The translations under genes and the position numbers were made by a program. A stretch of DNA of 61,581 nucleotides from assembly GCA_029262005.1 (NCBI GenBank), contig JAJDAG010000176.1:1-61581 (forward strand), written 5' to 3'. The notes under the pieces are model-generated. The model did no database searches, was not told the DNA's origin, and saw only the letters and a program-made list of their open reading frames with translations. This DNA comes from Candidatus Zhuqueibacterota bacterium. Its GTDB lineage: Bacteria > Zhuqueibacterota > Zhuqueibacteria > Oceanimicrobiales > Oceanimicrobiaceae. Positions 54,624-61,581 of this stretch are shown in pieces (the stretch's first letter is position 1; each line of letters begins with the position of its first letter).

Positions 54624-54833
54624 CCTGAATAATTCAAAAATAGTCAGTTCGGGCAACAAGTGCCTTGAACGAGTTTTCAAAGACATGTGTGATAGACATC
54701 ACCCTGATTTGTTCGCTGGACGGTCTCCCTGTGAAGGGAGACCGGTTTTCGCTCGTTCAGAGCGAAAAGCAGAGGGATTTTCGTCCCGAGGTAACAGATT
54801 GACTACGAATTTTCGATTTCATGAATAATCCAA
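54624..54833 (-). repeat. MITE-like element, copy B (inverted)
   Basis: 210-bp copy of the element at 40051-40297, in reverse orientation. Read on the minus strand it runs TTGGATTATTCATGAAATCG..., shares the stretches GTCAATCTGTTACCTCGGGA and GTCCAGCGAACAAATCAGGG with copy A, and ends TTGAATTATTCAGG. It lacks the 20-base palindrome of copy A. It lies between the lipoprotein terminator and the BamA-like gene. The open frame that spans it is not taken as a gene. Confidence 0.85.
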
Positions 54834-54937
54834 GCTGAAATAACAAAAAGGAATTGCAGTTTGTTTGATCTGAAACCATGGATTTATCCGACTTAATGGC
54901 TTGCACTTATTTTACAATTGTTTTAAATTAGATCTCC

Positions 54938-56305
54938 ATGAAAAAAATTAGCCCCCAAATTGCTTTGTTCAGAAAACGAATCTTGCGAATTGCTCTGCTT
55001 GCGGTAATTGCGCTTCTTCCTGCCTTTGCATTGCATGCTCAATCCGGCAAACAGCCTAAGCGCATCACGCTTGAAAGTTTTGAATTTGTCGGCAACAGCA
55101 AGACCCGGACCAGGGTCATCCTTCGCCGACTTGGGTTGCAGCTCGGCGATGAGATCTCACCTCAAATTATTGAGCTTGGGCGCCAGCGACTGGCGCATAC
55201 CAATTTTTTCAAGGAGGTCAGCCTTTACGCCAGGCCCGGGTCTGAGAAGGGCAAGATAGTCCTGATCATTGAAGTGAAGGAGCGTAAATGGCCTTACTTT
55301 CAATTTGAAGGGGGGCACAGTGAACTTGAAGGTTGGTATTTTGTGCCTGCCAGTCTGCGTTTTGATAACCTGTTCGGGCGTGGTCATCGTTTCGGCCTGA
55401 AATGGCGAATTGGTGATCATCACAACAGACTTTCTTTGGGCTATGGTACGGAGTTTTTCGACCGCCTGCGTTTTGAGGCTGAATTGTTTGGCGGGGGCAC
55501 TGACTACATCCATTACCTGGATGGCCAAAGAGCGACTCACAAAGTCAATTCCGGTGGACTCGCTTTGCGGCTAGCCGGAAGCAGGGGACTGCTCAAACAT
55601 GTTTTTCTGGGCTTGCACTCAGAGAATTATGAACCGGACGATTTTGCTCTTCGTCAAGATGACGTCAAAGTGCAAGGCGCTGACCTCCCCGGCAGCATCA
55701 TGGCGGATCTTGGCAGAAAAGAGCTTCGTTCGATTACTCTGGGTTTGCGTTTGGATACCCGTGACAACTCGGTTTATCCGCTTAGCGGCTTGTGGGGCGC
55801 TGCTACCGCTGAAATAACCGAAGATCTGGATAATAAAAATGCTGAATTTGCCAAGCTTACAGCAGATGCCCGAGCCTACTTCCCACTGGATGACACAAAA
55901 GTCCTGGCTATTCATGGAAAGGCAGCCTTTGTAAGTGAAGCGTCTCCATTTTACCAAAGGTTCTATCTGGGTGGCGCCAATTCCCTGCGTGGTTATGCTG
56001 ATAGACGATTGACACCGGAAGGTTGGGGAACAAAGTTGCTCCTGACAAATGTTGAATTCAGGTTTCCCATTACCCGCGAGCGCTTTCCATATCACAAATC
56101 CAGCGGCGTTGTATTTTTTGATGCCGGCGGAATTTGGCAGACCGGGCAAGTGCCACGCTCGGAGGATTTCTACTCAGCAGTTGGCGTTGGCGTTAGAGTC
56201 AAGTTTCCGGTTATCGGTATCGTCCGGTTTGACTTTGCCTTTCCCATCAATAAGATTGACGAAAACAATTACAAGTTTCACCTATCGCTGGGACACACTT
56301 TTTGA
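54938..56305 (+). CDS. BamA/TamA-like outer-membrane barrel with one POTRA domain
   Basis: 455-residue Omp85-superfamily protein. A signal peptide (to LHAQ, about residue 35) is followed by one POTRA domain (about 40-112: SFEFVGNSKTRTRVILRRLG, LAHTNFFKEVSLY, IVLIIEVKE). A 16-strand-type barrel makes up the rest, with the GLRLDTRDNSVYPLSG and FYLGGANSLRGYADR motifs (the second is the family's strand-16/loop 6 RGY region) and a C-terminal aromatic (LGHTF). A single POTRA is fewer than BamA's five, so this is likely a specialised Omp85 protein such as a TamA or patatin-type translocator, not the main BamA. It overlaps the DUF4390 gene. Confidence 0.9.
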   Translation: MKKISPQIALFRKRILRIALLAVIALLPAFALHAQSGKQPKRITLESFEFVGNSKTRTRVILRRLGLQLGDEISPQIIELGRQRLAHTNFFKEVSLYARPGSEKGKIVLIIEVKERKWPYFQFEGGHSELEGWYFVPASLRFDNLFGRGHRFGLKWRIGDHHNRLSLGYGTEFFDRLRFEAELFGGGTDYIHYLDGQRATHKVNSGGLALRLAGSRGLLKHVFLGLHSENYEPDDFALRQDDVKVQGADLPGSIMADLGRKELRSITLGLRLDTRDNSVYPLSGLWGAATAEITEDLDNKNAEFAKLTADARAYFPLDDTKVLAIHGKAAFVSEASPFYQRFYLGGANSLRGYADRRLTPEGWGTKLLLTNVEFRFPITRERFPYHKSSGVVFFDAGGIWQTGQVPRSEDFYSAVGVGVRVKFPVIGIVRFDFAFPINKIDENNYKFHLSLGHTF

Positions 56306-56970
56306 GGAAGGCGGCAAAAAACGGATTTTGCGCGCTGCTCCTGGTGGCATCTCAGTTGGGTTCTTTGTATGCCCAGACTGAGCAGGAGATTCGCGTCGAA
56401 AACATTGTGCCTGAGTTGTTAAATGGGCAGTTGGTGATCTCGGCAGAGTTTAAAAATTTATTTTCCAGACGAATTGTCGGCACCATCCAAAGCGGTTTAC
56501 CATCCATTATTCAAATCGAAATCAAGGTCGTCGATAGCACAAACCACAGCCTGGTTCGCAAGCGTCTTTCGCGAACGCTTTCATACGATTTATGGGAAGA
56601 ACGGTACACATTAAAATTTCAGGATACAACGCTGACATTTATTGAGTTTGCTGCATTGAAGGCCGGCAGCAACAATCTGAAACAGTTGCGTCTTTTAATC
56701 CCGCAAGCGCTTGAACCAGGGCAACGCTATCAAATAACGCTGCGCGTGGGCATCGTGCCCATAACTTCCCGTCAGGCCGAAAAGGTCACAGACTGGCTCC
56801 TCAATCCGAACCAAACGGATGAATATATTGCCTCGGACGAACGCGCCAGCGGCTTTCAGCTCAATCTAAACAAGCTGGTGTCTTTTTTCGCCACCAACCG
56901 CAAACGTTCTATTTTTACCTCCAGGTGGTTTTCTTCAGAAAATTTCACTTTAAGTGATTTGCAGGAATGA
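56302..56970 (+). CDS. DUF4390 exported protein
   Basis: 222-residue periplasmic protein with a signal peptide (GFCALLLVASQLGSLYAQ). The rest matches the DUF4390 pattern (NGQLVISAEFKNLFSRRIVGTIQSGLPS, then a beta-rich domain). The start is TTG at 56302, sharing bases with the stop of the barrel gene (TTGA), and the end overlaps the kinase start (ATGA). In some Proteobacteria a DUF4390 gene also sits just before an NtrY-type kinase gene, from what I recall, so it may be a sensor accessory. Function unknown. Confidence 0.8.
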   Translation: MRKAAKNGFCALLLVASQLGSLYAQTEQEIRVENIVPELLNGQLVISAEFKNLFSRRIVGTIQSGLPSIIQIEIKVVDSTNHSLVRKRLSRTLSYDLWEERYTLKFQDTTLTFIEFAALKAGSNNLKQLRLLIPQALEPGQRYQITLRVGIVPITSRQAEKVTDWLLNPNQTDEYIASDERASGFQLNLNKLVSFFATNRKRSIFTSRWFSSENFTLSDLQE

Positions 56971-58487
56971 GTCGTATTCGAACAAAACTCGTTCTGGCTT
57001 TACTCACCATTGCGCTTTTACCTGTTTACCCGGTCTACTACCTTGTGCAAAATCTCGTTCAACAAAGTATTGAAGTTGGGTACAATCAGAATGTCGAAAA
57101 AGCGCTCGGGGCGGCTTTGGATATTTCCCGCGAGTTTTACGGTAACTACCGGCAAGAGACTTTGCAACTAGCGCGAAAATATGCCGGGTCGAAGCAGGTG
57201 CATCGGTTGCTGTTAGAAAAGCAGTTTCGTACAAAAGACGCCATCAATCTCACCGCAGTTGGCGTCGGTAAAATGGAAATTTACACTGCTGAGCGCAAAC
57301 TGGTGTATTCAAAAACGTCCGAAATTGTGGTTGAGATGCCGCGCATTTACGAGGCGAATTTGGCACAACTGTCTGTGCAAGCCTCACCTCAGTTATTGGA
57401 AGGTTTGTCAGGAAAAGATCGTCTGATCGCATTTGCACCCATTGAAAATCAGGGATTCCTTATTTTATTTCGGGCGGTAGAGCCGGAATTTTTGGGTGGT
57501 ATGCAGACGATCGTGCGGGTTAATCAAATGTTTAAAACACTCGATTTCTTTGAAAACGATCTGACCCGCAGTTTCCTGCTGGCATTTTTTGTAATCTATT
57601 TGCCCATTGCAATTTTGTCCGTGGCACTCGGTATTTATTTTTCCAGAAAGGTGACTTCGCCGCTGCTGCAGCTCGTTCAGGGCACAAAGGAAGTAGCGGA
57701 AGGCGACTGGGATTATCGCATTCGCGTTACTTCCAAAGATGAAGTGGGGCAGCTTGGCAGTGCCTTCAATGAGATGGTTTCTACTTTGCGAGAAAAACAG
57801 GATCAAGTTGTTTCACTGGAAAAAATGGCCGCATGGCGCGAGATCGCCCGTGTGCTTGCCCATGAAATTAAAAATCCGTTGACCCCGATCCAGCTCATGG
57901 TGCAGCAAATGCAGGACAAGTACCAGGGGAACGATGCTGAGTATAAAAAGCTGTTGGCCGAGTGCACTGAAATTGTCAGCGATGAGATCGAAAGCTTGCG
58001 AACACTGGTGCGTGAGTTTTCGGAATTTGCCCGCATGCCACAGTTGCAATTTGCTCCCGGTGACCTGAATGCATTGATCGAAGAAGTCCGGCGCATCTAC
58101 GCCAATGATAACATCGAATTGATGCTTGACGACAACATTCCGGAGCTCAGTTTTGACCATGAAAAACTGCGGCGGGTGTTGATTAATCTCCTTGAAAACA
58201 GCATGGACAGTATCCGCGAGAAAGGTTCAGGTGAAGTGTGCATCTCGACTCAGCTTGATAGCGAAAATGTAATTCTGACTTGCCGGGACTCGGGTAATGG
58301 CATTCCTGAAGAAATTAAGAGTAAAATTTTTGAGCCGTATTTTTCCACAAAGAAAAGCGGTATGGGTTTGGGAATGGCCATTGTGCAACGCATTATTTGG
58401 GAGCACGGTGGTCGGATTGAGGTGGAAAGTGAGGTCGGGAAGGGGACCCGGTTTGTTATTTATGTGCCCCTTGAACGTGTTGGCTAA
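56967..58487 (+). CDS. sensor histidine kinase, NtrY-like
   Basis: 506-residue membrane kinase. Two membrane helices (about 8-28 and 198-220) bracket a periplasmic sensor of about 170 residues. HAMP (about 221-273) leads to HisKA with the phospho-acceptor His299 in VLAHEIKNPLTPIQL, then the catalytic domain with N box (LINLLENSMDSI), DSGNGIPEEIKSKIFEPYFSTKK (G1) and GMGLGMAIVQRI (G2). The HEIKNPLTPI form is typical of NtrY/AtoS kinases that control sigma-54 regulators. No response regulator gene follows; the next gene is convergent. Transcription is probably from upstream of the barrel gene, with all three overlapping. Confidence 0.94.
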   Translation: MSRIRTKLVLALLTIALLPVYPVYYLVQNLVQQSIEVGYNQNVEKALGAALDISREFYGNYRQETLQLARKYAGSKQVHRLLLEKQFRTKDAINLTAVGVGKMEIYTAERKLVYSKTSEIVVEMPRIYEANLAQLSVQASPQLLEGLSGKDRLIAFAPIENQGFLILFRAVEPEFLGGMQTIVRVNQMFKTLDFFENDLTRSFLLAFFVIYLPIAILSVALGIYFSRKVTSPLLQLVQGTKEVAEGDWDYRIRVTSKDEVGQLGSAFNEMVSTLREKQDQVVSLEKMAAWREIARVLAHEIKNPLTPIQLMVQQMQDKYQGNDAEYKKLLAECTEIVSDEIESLRTLVREFSEFARMPQLQFAPGDLNALIEEVRRIYANDNIELMLDDNIPELSFDHEKLRRVLINLLENSMDSIREKGSGEVCISTQLDSENVILTCRDSGNGIPEEIKSKIFEPYFSTKKSGMGLGMAIVQRIIWEHGGRIEVESEVGKGTRFVIYVPLERVG

Positions 58488-58595
58488 CAGCTTTAGTCAG
58501 GCGAGAGCAGGCGAAATTTCAAAGTTGAAAGTTTATAGATCTTTCAGCTACGCAATTCTTGCCGGGCACACCTTTTAAGTTTTACCTTTTTTATT

Positions 58596-60098
58596 TTAAA
58601 TTTTCACTCCAGAGTTTTTTTGCAGATGTCGTGGCACCAGCACTTTTTCCAACCCGGTAAAAAGAAACTCTGTCACAATTGCCAGCAAAGCTGCTGGAAT
58701 TGCACCCCAAAGAATAATCTCAGGATCATTGAGCGCCAAACCGGTTTGAATGTACTCACCCAATCCGCCGGCACCGATGAATGCGGCCAGCGTGGCCGTG
58801 CCAATTGTGATAACCGCCGCCGTGCGAATGCCGGCCAGAATTGTCGGCGCGGCCAGCGGCAACTCGATGTGCTTCAGGCGCTGCCAGGCATTGAGCCCCA
58901 TGCCGGCGGAGACTCGTTTTAGCAATGGATCCACGGTTGTTAAGGCCGTGCAGGTGTTGCGAAGAATAGGTAGCAGCGCGTAAAGTGTCAGTGCGATAAG
59001 TGCCGGTTTGCTGCCGGTACCAAATGGGGCGATCATAAAAGCAAGCAGCGCCAGTGATGGAATGGTTTGCAGCAGCCCGGTTGAATAAATGATTGGATTC
59101 GAAACTCGGGGCACCCGGTAGCTGATAATGCCCAGAGGCAGCGCCAGACAAGTTGCCAGAAATAGCGCCAGTCCGCTTAGTTGCAAATGTGTGAGAGTGC
59201 GTTGTCCAAGTGTTTGCCAACGACTGATTCTAGGACGTGTCGCAGCAGCGGATTTCAACCCCTTACGCCGCAAAAAGGCATCTGCTGCCTCGCCAAAGGT
59301 TTTGCCATGAATAGCGACCTCAGAATTTAGCTGCTGCATTTCAATTTCATTGATGGTGTTGGCCAGTCTGCGCAGTGTGCTTTTAGCCCGGTCACTTAAG
59401 CCCGGGCGCACCAATGGCGCCGCCAAATAGATTGGAAAAAATTGTTTATCATCTTGCAGTAAGACGAGATTGTATTTATTGATTTCAGCATCTGTGGAAT
59501 AAACGTCCATGACATCTATGTTTCCGGCGTCGAGGGCCGGGTAGGCGAGTGCATGCTCCATGCCCACGGGTGTTGAAACGAGGCCATAAAACTGTGAAAG
59601 CGCTCCCCAGCCATCGCCGCGTTCAAGGTATTCGTAACTCAGACCGTAACGCAGCTTCGGGTAATGTTGCAAATCCGAAATGCTGCGCAGTTTTTTCTCG
59701 CGGGCCAGTTCGGCGCGGACAGTGAAGGCGTAAGTATTATTGAAACCAAAAGGAGGCAGAAGTTCGAGGTTGTGCTTCTCCCGCAACAGCGCTTGCAAGC
59801 TTTCGAAATCAAGATTCTGGTTTAGCTTTAAGATGGCTTGCTCAATGGTGCCGGAATATTCCGGGTATAAATCTATTTCAGCGTTAACCAGCGCCTGATA
59901 GCAAATGAGCGTACCGCCCAAACCGAACTTACGTTCAACCTCAAAACCGTTGCTTTCAAGTAGCTGTGCTGTGATTTCAGCCAGAATGTAGCCCTCGTTA
60001 AAGGGCTTTGAGCCGATTCGAATGGGTTGGGTTTGTACCGGTGTCACAAGAAAAAATGTTGCTGTCAGGATCAGAATCGTCGAGAATTTGGCCTTCAT
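58596..60098 (-). CDS. osmoprotectant/glycine betaine ABC transporter: binding protein fused to permease
   Basis: 500-residue fusion. A signal peptide (to VQTQ) is followed by an OpuBC/ProX-type binding domain (about 25-275: IGSKPFNEGYILAEI, LYPEYSGTIEQ, VMDVYSTDAEI), then by a six-helix permease (about 295-490) with the EAA-type loop GLNAWQRLKHIELPLAAPTILAGIRTA. This is the reverse order of Gram-positive BusAB (permease first). Substrates in the family are glycine betaine, choline, carnitine or ectoine. The cognate ATPase would be OpuA/ProV-like with CBS domains; the adjacent divergent ATPase is a different (YbbA) type, so the partner must be elsewhere. Confidence 0.9.
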   Translation of the reverse strand: MKAKFSTILILTATFFLVTPVQTQPIRIGSKPFNEGYILAEITAQLLESNGFEVERKFGLGGTLICYQALVNAEIDLYPEYSGTIEQAILKLNQNLDFESLQALLREKHNLELLPPFGFNNTYAFTVRAELAREKKLRSISDLQHYPKLRYGLSYEYLERGDGWGALSQFYGLVSTPVGMEHALAYPALDAGNIDVMDVYSTDAEINKYNLVLLQDDKQFFPIYLAAPLVRPGLSDRAKSTLRRLANTINEIEMQQLNSEVAIHGKTFGEAADAFLRRKGLKSAAATRPRISRWQTLGQRTLTHLQLSGLALFLATCLALPLGIISYRVPRVSNPIIYSTGLLQTIPSLALLAFMIAPFGTGSKPALIALTLYALLPILRNTCTALTTVDPLLKRVSAGMGLNAWQRLKHIELPLAAPTILAGIRTAAVITIGTATLAAFIGAGGLGEYIQTGLALNDPEIILWGAIPAALLAIVTEFLFTGLEKVLVPRHLQKNSGVKI

Positions 60099-60262
60099 TT
60101 ACGTCACCCGTTTGTGGAGATAGTGAACTGCGCGATAATTAGTCCCCCGGATACTTATGCACTAAAAAATGATGTTTGAAACATTCTTGCAGGCAAATGC
60201 GTTTTCATCTTAACCTAAGATAAGAACAATAACTTCATATTCAAACAATAGCAGCTAAATTC

Positions 60263-60976
60263 ATGAATTCGATTCTCTCAGTGCACAATCTCAGCAAGAC
60301 ATTTGACAGCGGCAATCGTCAGTTGACTGTACTGTCCCAAATAAATCTCGATTTTGAACAGGGTACGACCTGTGCTGTTGTTGGGCCGTCCGGCAGCGGC
60401 AAAACAACTTTTCTCGGATTGTGTGCTGGTCTGGACAACCCTTCTTCCGGGCATGTCGTTCTGAACAGCCACCGTCTGGATATTCTGGACGAAGACGCGC
60501 GTGCAACTATGCGCAACCAAACCATCGGTTTTGTTTTTCAGAATTTTCAGCTCATGGCCACACTGACGGCGCTTGAAAATGTTATGGTTCCGCTCGAACT
60601 CCGGGGAGAAAAACAGGTGCGGCAGCGTGCTGCAAAGTTGCTTGAGGAAGTTGGTTTGGGTGACAGAGAACATCACTACCCGATTCAACTTTCAGGTGGT
60701 GAGCAGCAGCGGGTTGCGCTGGCGCGTGCGTTTATCAATCATCCTCGGCTTCTATTTGCCGATGAACCCACCGGCAATCTGGACGCCGAAACCAGCGCAC
60801 GCATCGAAAATCTTCTTTTCGATATGAACCGGACTTACGGCACAGCGCTTATCATGGCAACGCACAATCTTGAGTTGGCGGGGCGCACCGATCGCATCAT
60901 TCGACTGCGAGGCGGCAAACTGGTTTCCGATGATTTAACTCAGCAGCCCGAGGCACAGGCGATTTTGAAGTCTTGA
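60263..60976 (+). CDS. ABC transporter ATPase, YbbA/LolD-like
   Basis: 237-residue ATPase with all motifs: Walker A GPSGSGKTT (residues 41-49), Q-loop FVFQNFQLM, signature LSGGEQQRVALARAF, Walker B LLFADEPTGNLD and switch His in MATHNLE. The MxxLTALENVMVPLELRG region and the NLDAETSARIENLLFDMN helix mark the MacB/LolD/YbbA class that drives FtsX-type permeases. The natural partner in this window is the YbbP-like permease at 44687-47233, 13 kb away and on the other strand. It diverges from the osmoprotectant fusion gene. Confidence 0.93.
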   Translation: MNSILSVHNLSKTFDSGNRQLTVLSQINLDFEQGTTCAVVGPSGSGKTTFLGLCAGLDNPSSGHVVLNSHRLDILDEDARATMRNQTIGFVFQNFQLMATLTALENVMVPLELRGEKQVRQRAAKLLEEVGLGDREHHYPIQLSGGEQQRVALARAFINHPRLLFADEPTGNLDAETSARIENLLFDMNRTYGTALIMATHNLELAGRTDRIIRLRGGKLVSDDLTQQPEAQAILKS

Positions 60977-61019
60977 TATTTCTCATTTGCAAACTTCGAT
61001 ATTTTAATCTAAACCAACG

Positions 61020-61554
61020 GGGCGAAATAAAATGCCCATGCTCCCATCAATCCCAAACATATCGTTCATCATATTCAATGCAGTACTTCTTCATGAACTC
61101 AACATACTCCTGCTGAAACGTTTTTTCCCGGTGATGTTTTTTTTGATTTGCAATATACATTTTTAATGATTCTATATTCGATTGTCCTATGCCCAACGCC
61201 GCGTAGCCACTCTGCCAATAGAACTTCCGATAGTCCGTATCTTTGGTTTTGATCCATTTCGAAGAACCTTTTTTCACTTCTTCGATGAGCTTGGCAATTG
61301 TAATATTTCGCGAGAGCATGGAGAGAATATGTACATGATTCGCAGTGCCATTGATTGTCAGCGCCGGAGATGCGTTGGCACGAAAGATGGAAGCCATGTA
61401 GCTGAACAATTCCTTTTCTATTTCAGGCTTAATGAATGGCTGGCGTTCTTTGGTACTCCAGATAAAATGTATCGGAATACAGGACAGACTTTGCGGCATA
61501 ACGGACTCCTTTTTTCAAATCTGATATGGGGAATTTATATCGCCCTTTAAGGGC
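61020..61554 (-). mobile_element. IS200-like element with flanking hairpins (ends tentative)
   Basis: The transposase gene lies between a small hairpin GGGC...GCCC (61020-61037, 10-nt loop) and a palindrome GCCCTTTAAGGGC (61542-61554). IS200/IS605 elements carry subterminal hairpins at both ends that the transposase binds. The exact cleavage sites cannot be set from one copy, and the right side of the window ends 27 bases later. Confidence 0.45.
61047..61499 (-). CDS. IS200/IS605-family Y1 transposase (TnpA)
   Basis: 150-residue HUH single-strand transposase. The HUH metal motif is NHVHILSML (about residues 49-57), and the catalytic tyrosine is in SNIESLKMYIANQKKHH (Tyr near 113). The FIWSTKERQP start and KGSSKWIKT part match the family. 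It needs no TnpB; none is seen in the remaining 80 bases. Short hairpins flank it (61020-61037 and 61542-61554) and could be its recognition ends. Confidence 0.93.
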   Translation of the reverse strand: MPQSLSCIPIHFIWSTKERQPFIKPEIEKELFSYMASIFRANASPALTINGTANHVHILSMLSRNITIAKLIEEVKKGSSKWIKTKDTDYRKFYWQSGYAALGIGQSNIESLKMYIANQKKHHREKTFQQEYVEFMKKYCIEYDERYVWD

Positions 61555-61581
61555 TTTGTGGGATTTTTTTCATCATTCACA

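Noticed and set aside
54604-54828. 74-residue open frame
   Set aside because: It spans MITE copy B and reads through its terminal repeat; no ribosome site.

Overview
This window looks like a contig from a Gram-negative bacterium of the FCB superphylum, probably a KSB1/Calditrichota-type lineage. The placement is an inference from four things: two secreted proteins end in the 'NYPNPFNP' C-terminal sorting domain typical of type IX secretion cargo; there is a bacterial geranylgeranylglyceryl-phosphate synthase homologue; there are many lipoproteins and outer-membrane barrels; and the housekeeping gene order is generic bacterial. Nothing here names a species. No CRISPR array, prophage, origin or rRNA was seen.

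Layout. 1-3 kb: structural genes of a Tat-exported [NiFe] hydrogenase and its maturation endopeptidase (+ strand), ending at a strong two-way hairpin. 3.1-24.5 kb: a long, almost wholly minus-strand housekeeping block: a large secreted zincin, hflX in an overlapping operon with a Bat-like vWA membrane protein and a PHP-type phosphatase, a GGGP synthase-like gene, alaS, a cold-shock protein, recX-recA, thpR-cinA-pgpA-pgsA, and recR-ybaB-dnaX with the SRP RNA. 24.2-25.2 kb: four tRNA genes around tadA. One of them is tRNA-Arg(ACG), the substrate of TadA.

25.4-33.2 kb is accessory: an orphan receiver protein, a T9SS-type BNR-repeat protein, then a + strand cassette of lipoprotein, alpha/beta hydrolase (broken by one frameshift), propeller lipoprotein and small barrel protein, with unusual hairpins inside and between the genes. 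33.2-41.8 kb reads as glutamate/amino-acid metabolism on the minus strand: a Rieske-glutamate synthase fusion, a giant NAD-glutamate dehydrogenase and an APC permease. 42-51 kb: a small His/Cys-rich lipoprotein, a T9SS-type M1 peptidase, a YbbP-like ABC permease, rsgA and an SLC13-type transporter. 51-61.6 kb: a PLP enzyme, a repeat-rich lipoprotein, an operon of BamA/TamA-like barrel - DUF4390 protein - NtrY-like histidine kinase, an osmoprotectant binding-protein/permease fusion, a YbbA-like ATPase and an IS200-type transposase.

Non-coding structure stands out: two inverted copies of a 210-247 bp MITE-like element 14 kb apart (40.05 and 54.6 kb), two smaller hairpin repeats (28.96 and 48.68 kb), a 1.16 kb gene-free and apparently decayed stretch between alaS and csp, and a set of mutually exclusive hairpins at 32.42-32.59 kb. 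I did not find a clearly new defence or biosynthetic system. The best candidates for something undescribed are the 29.4-33.2 kb envelope cassette with its RNA structures, the His/Cys tandem lipoprotein, and the MITE family.
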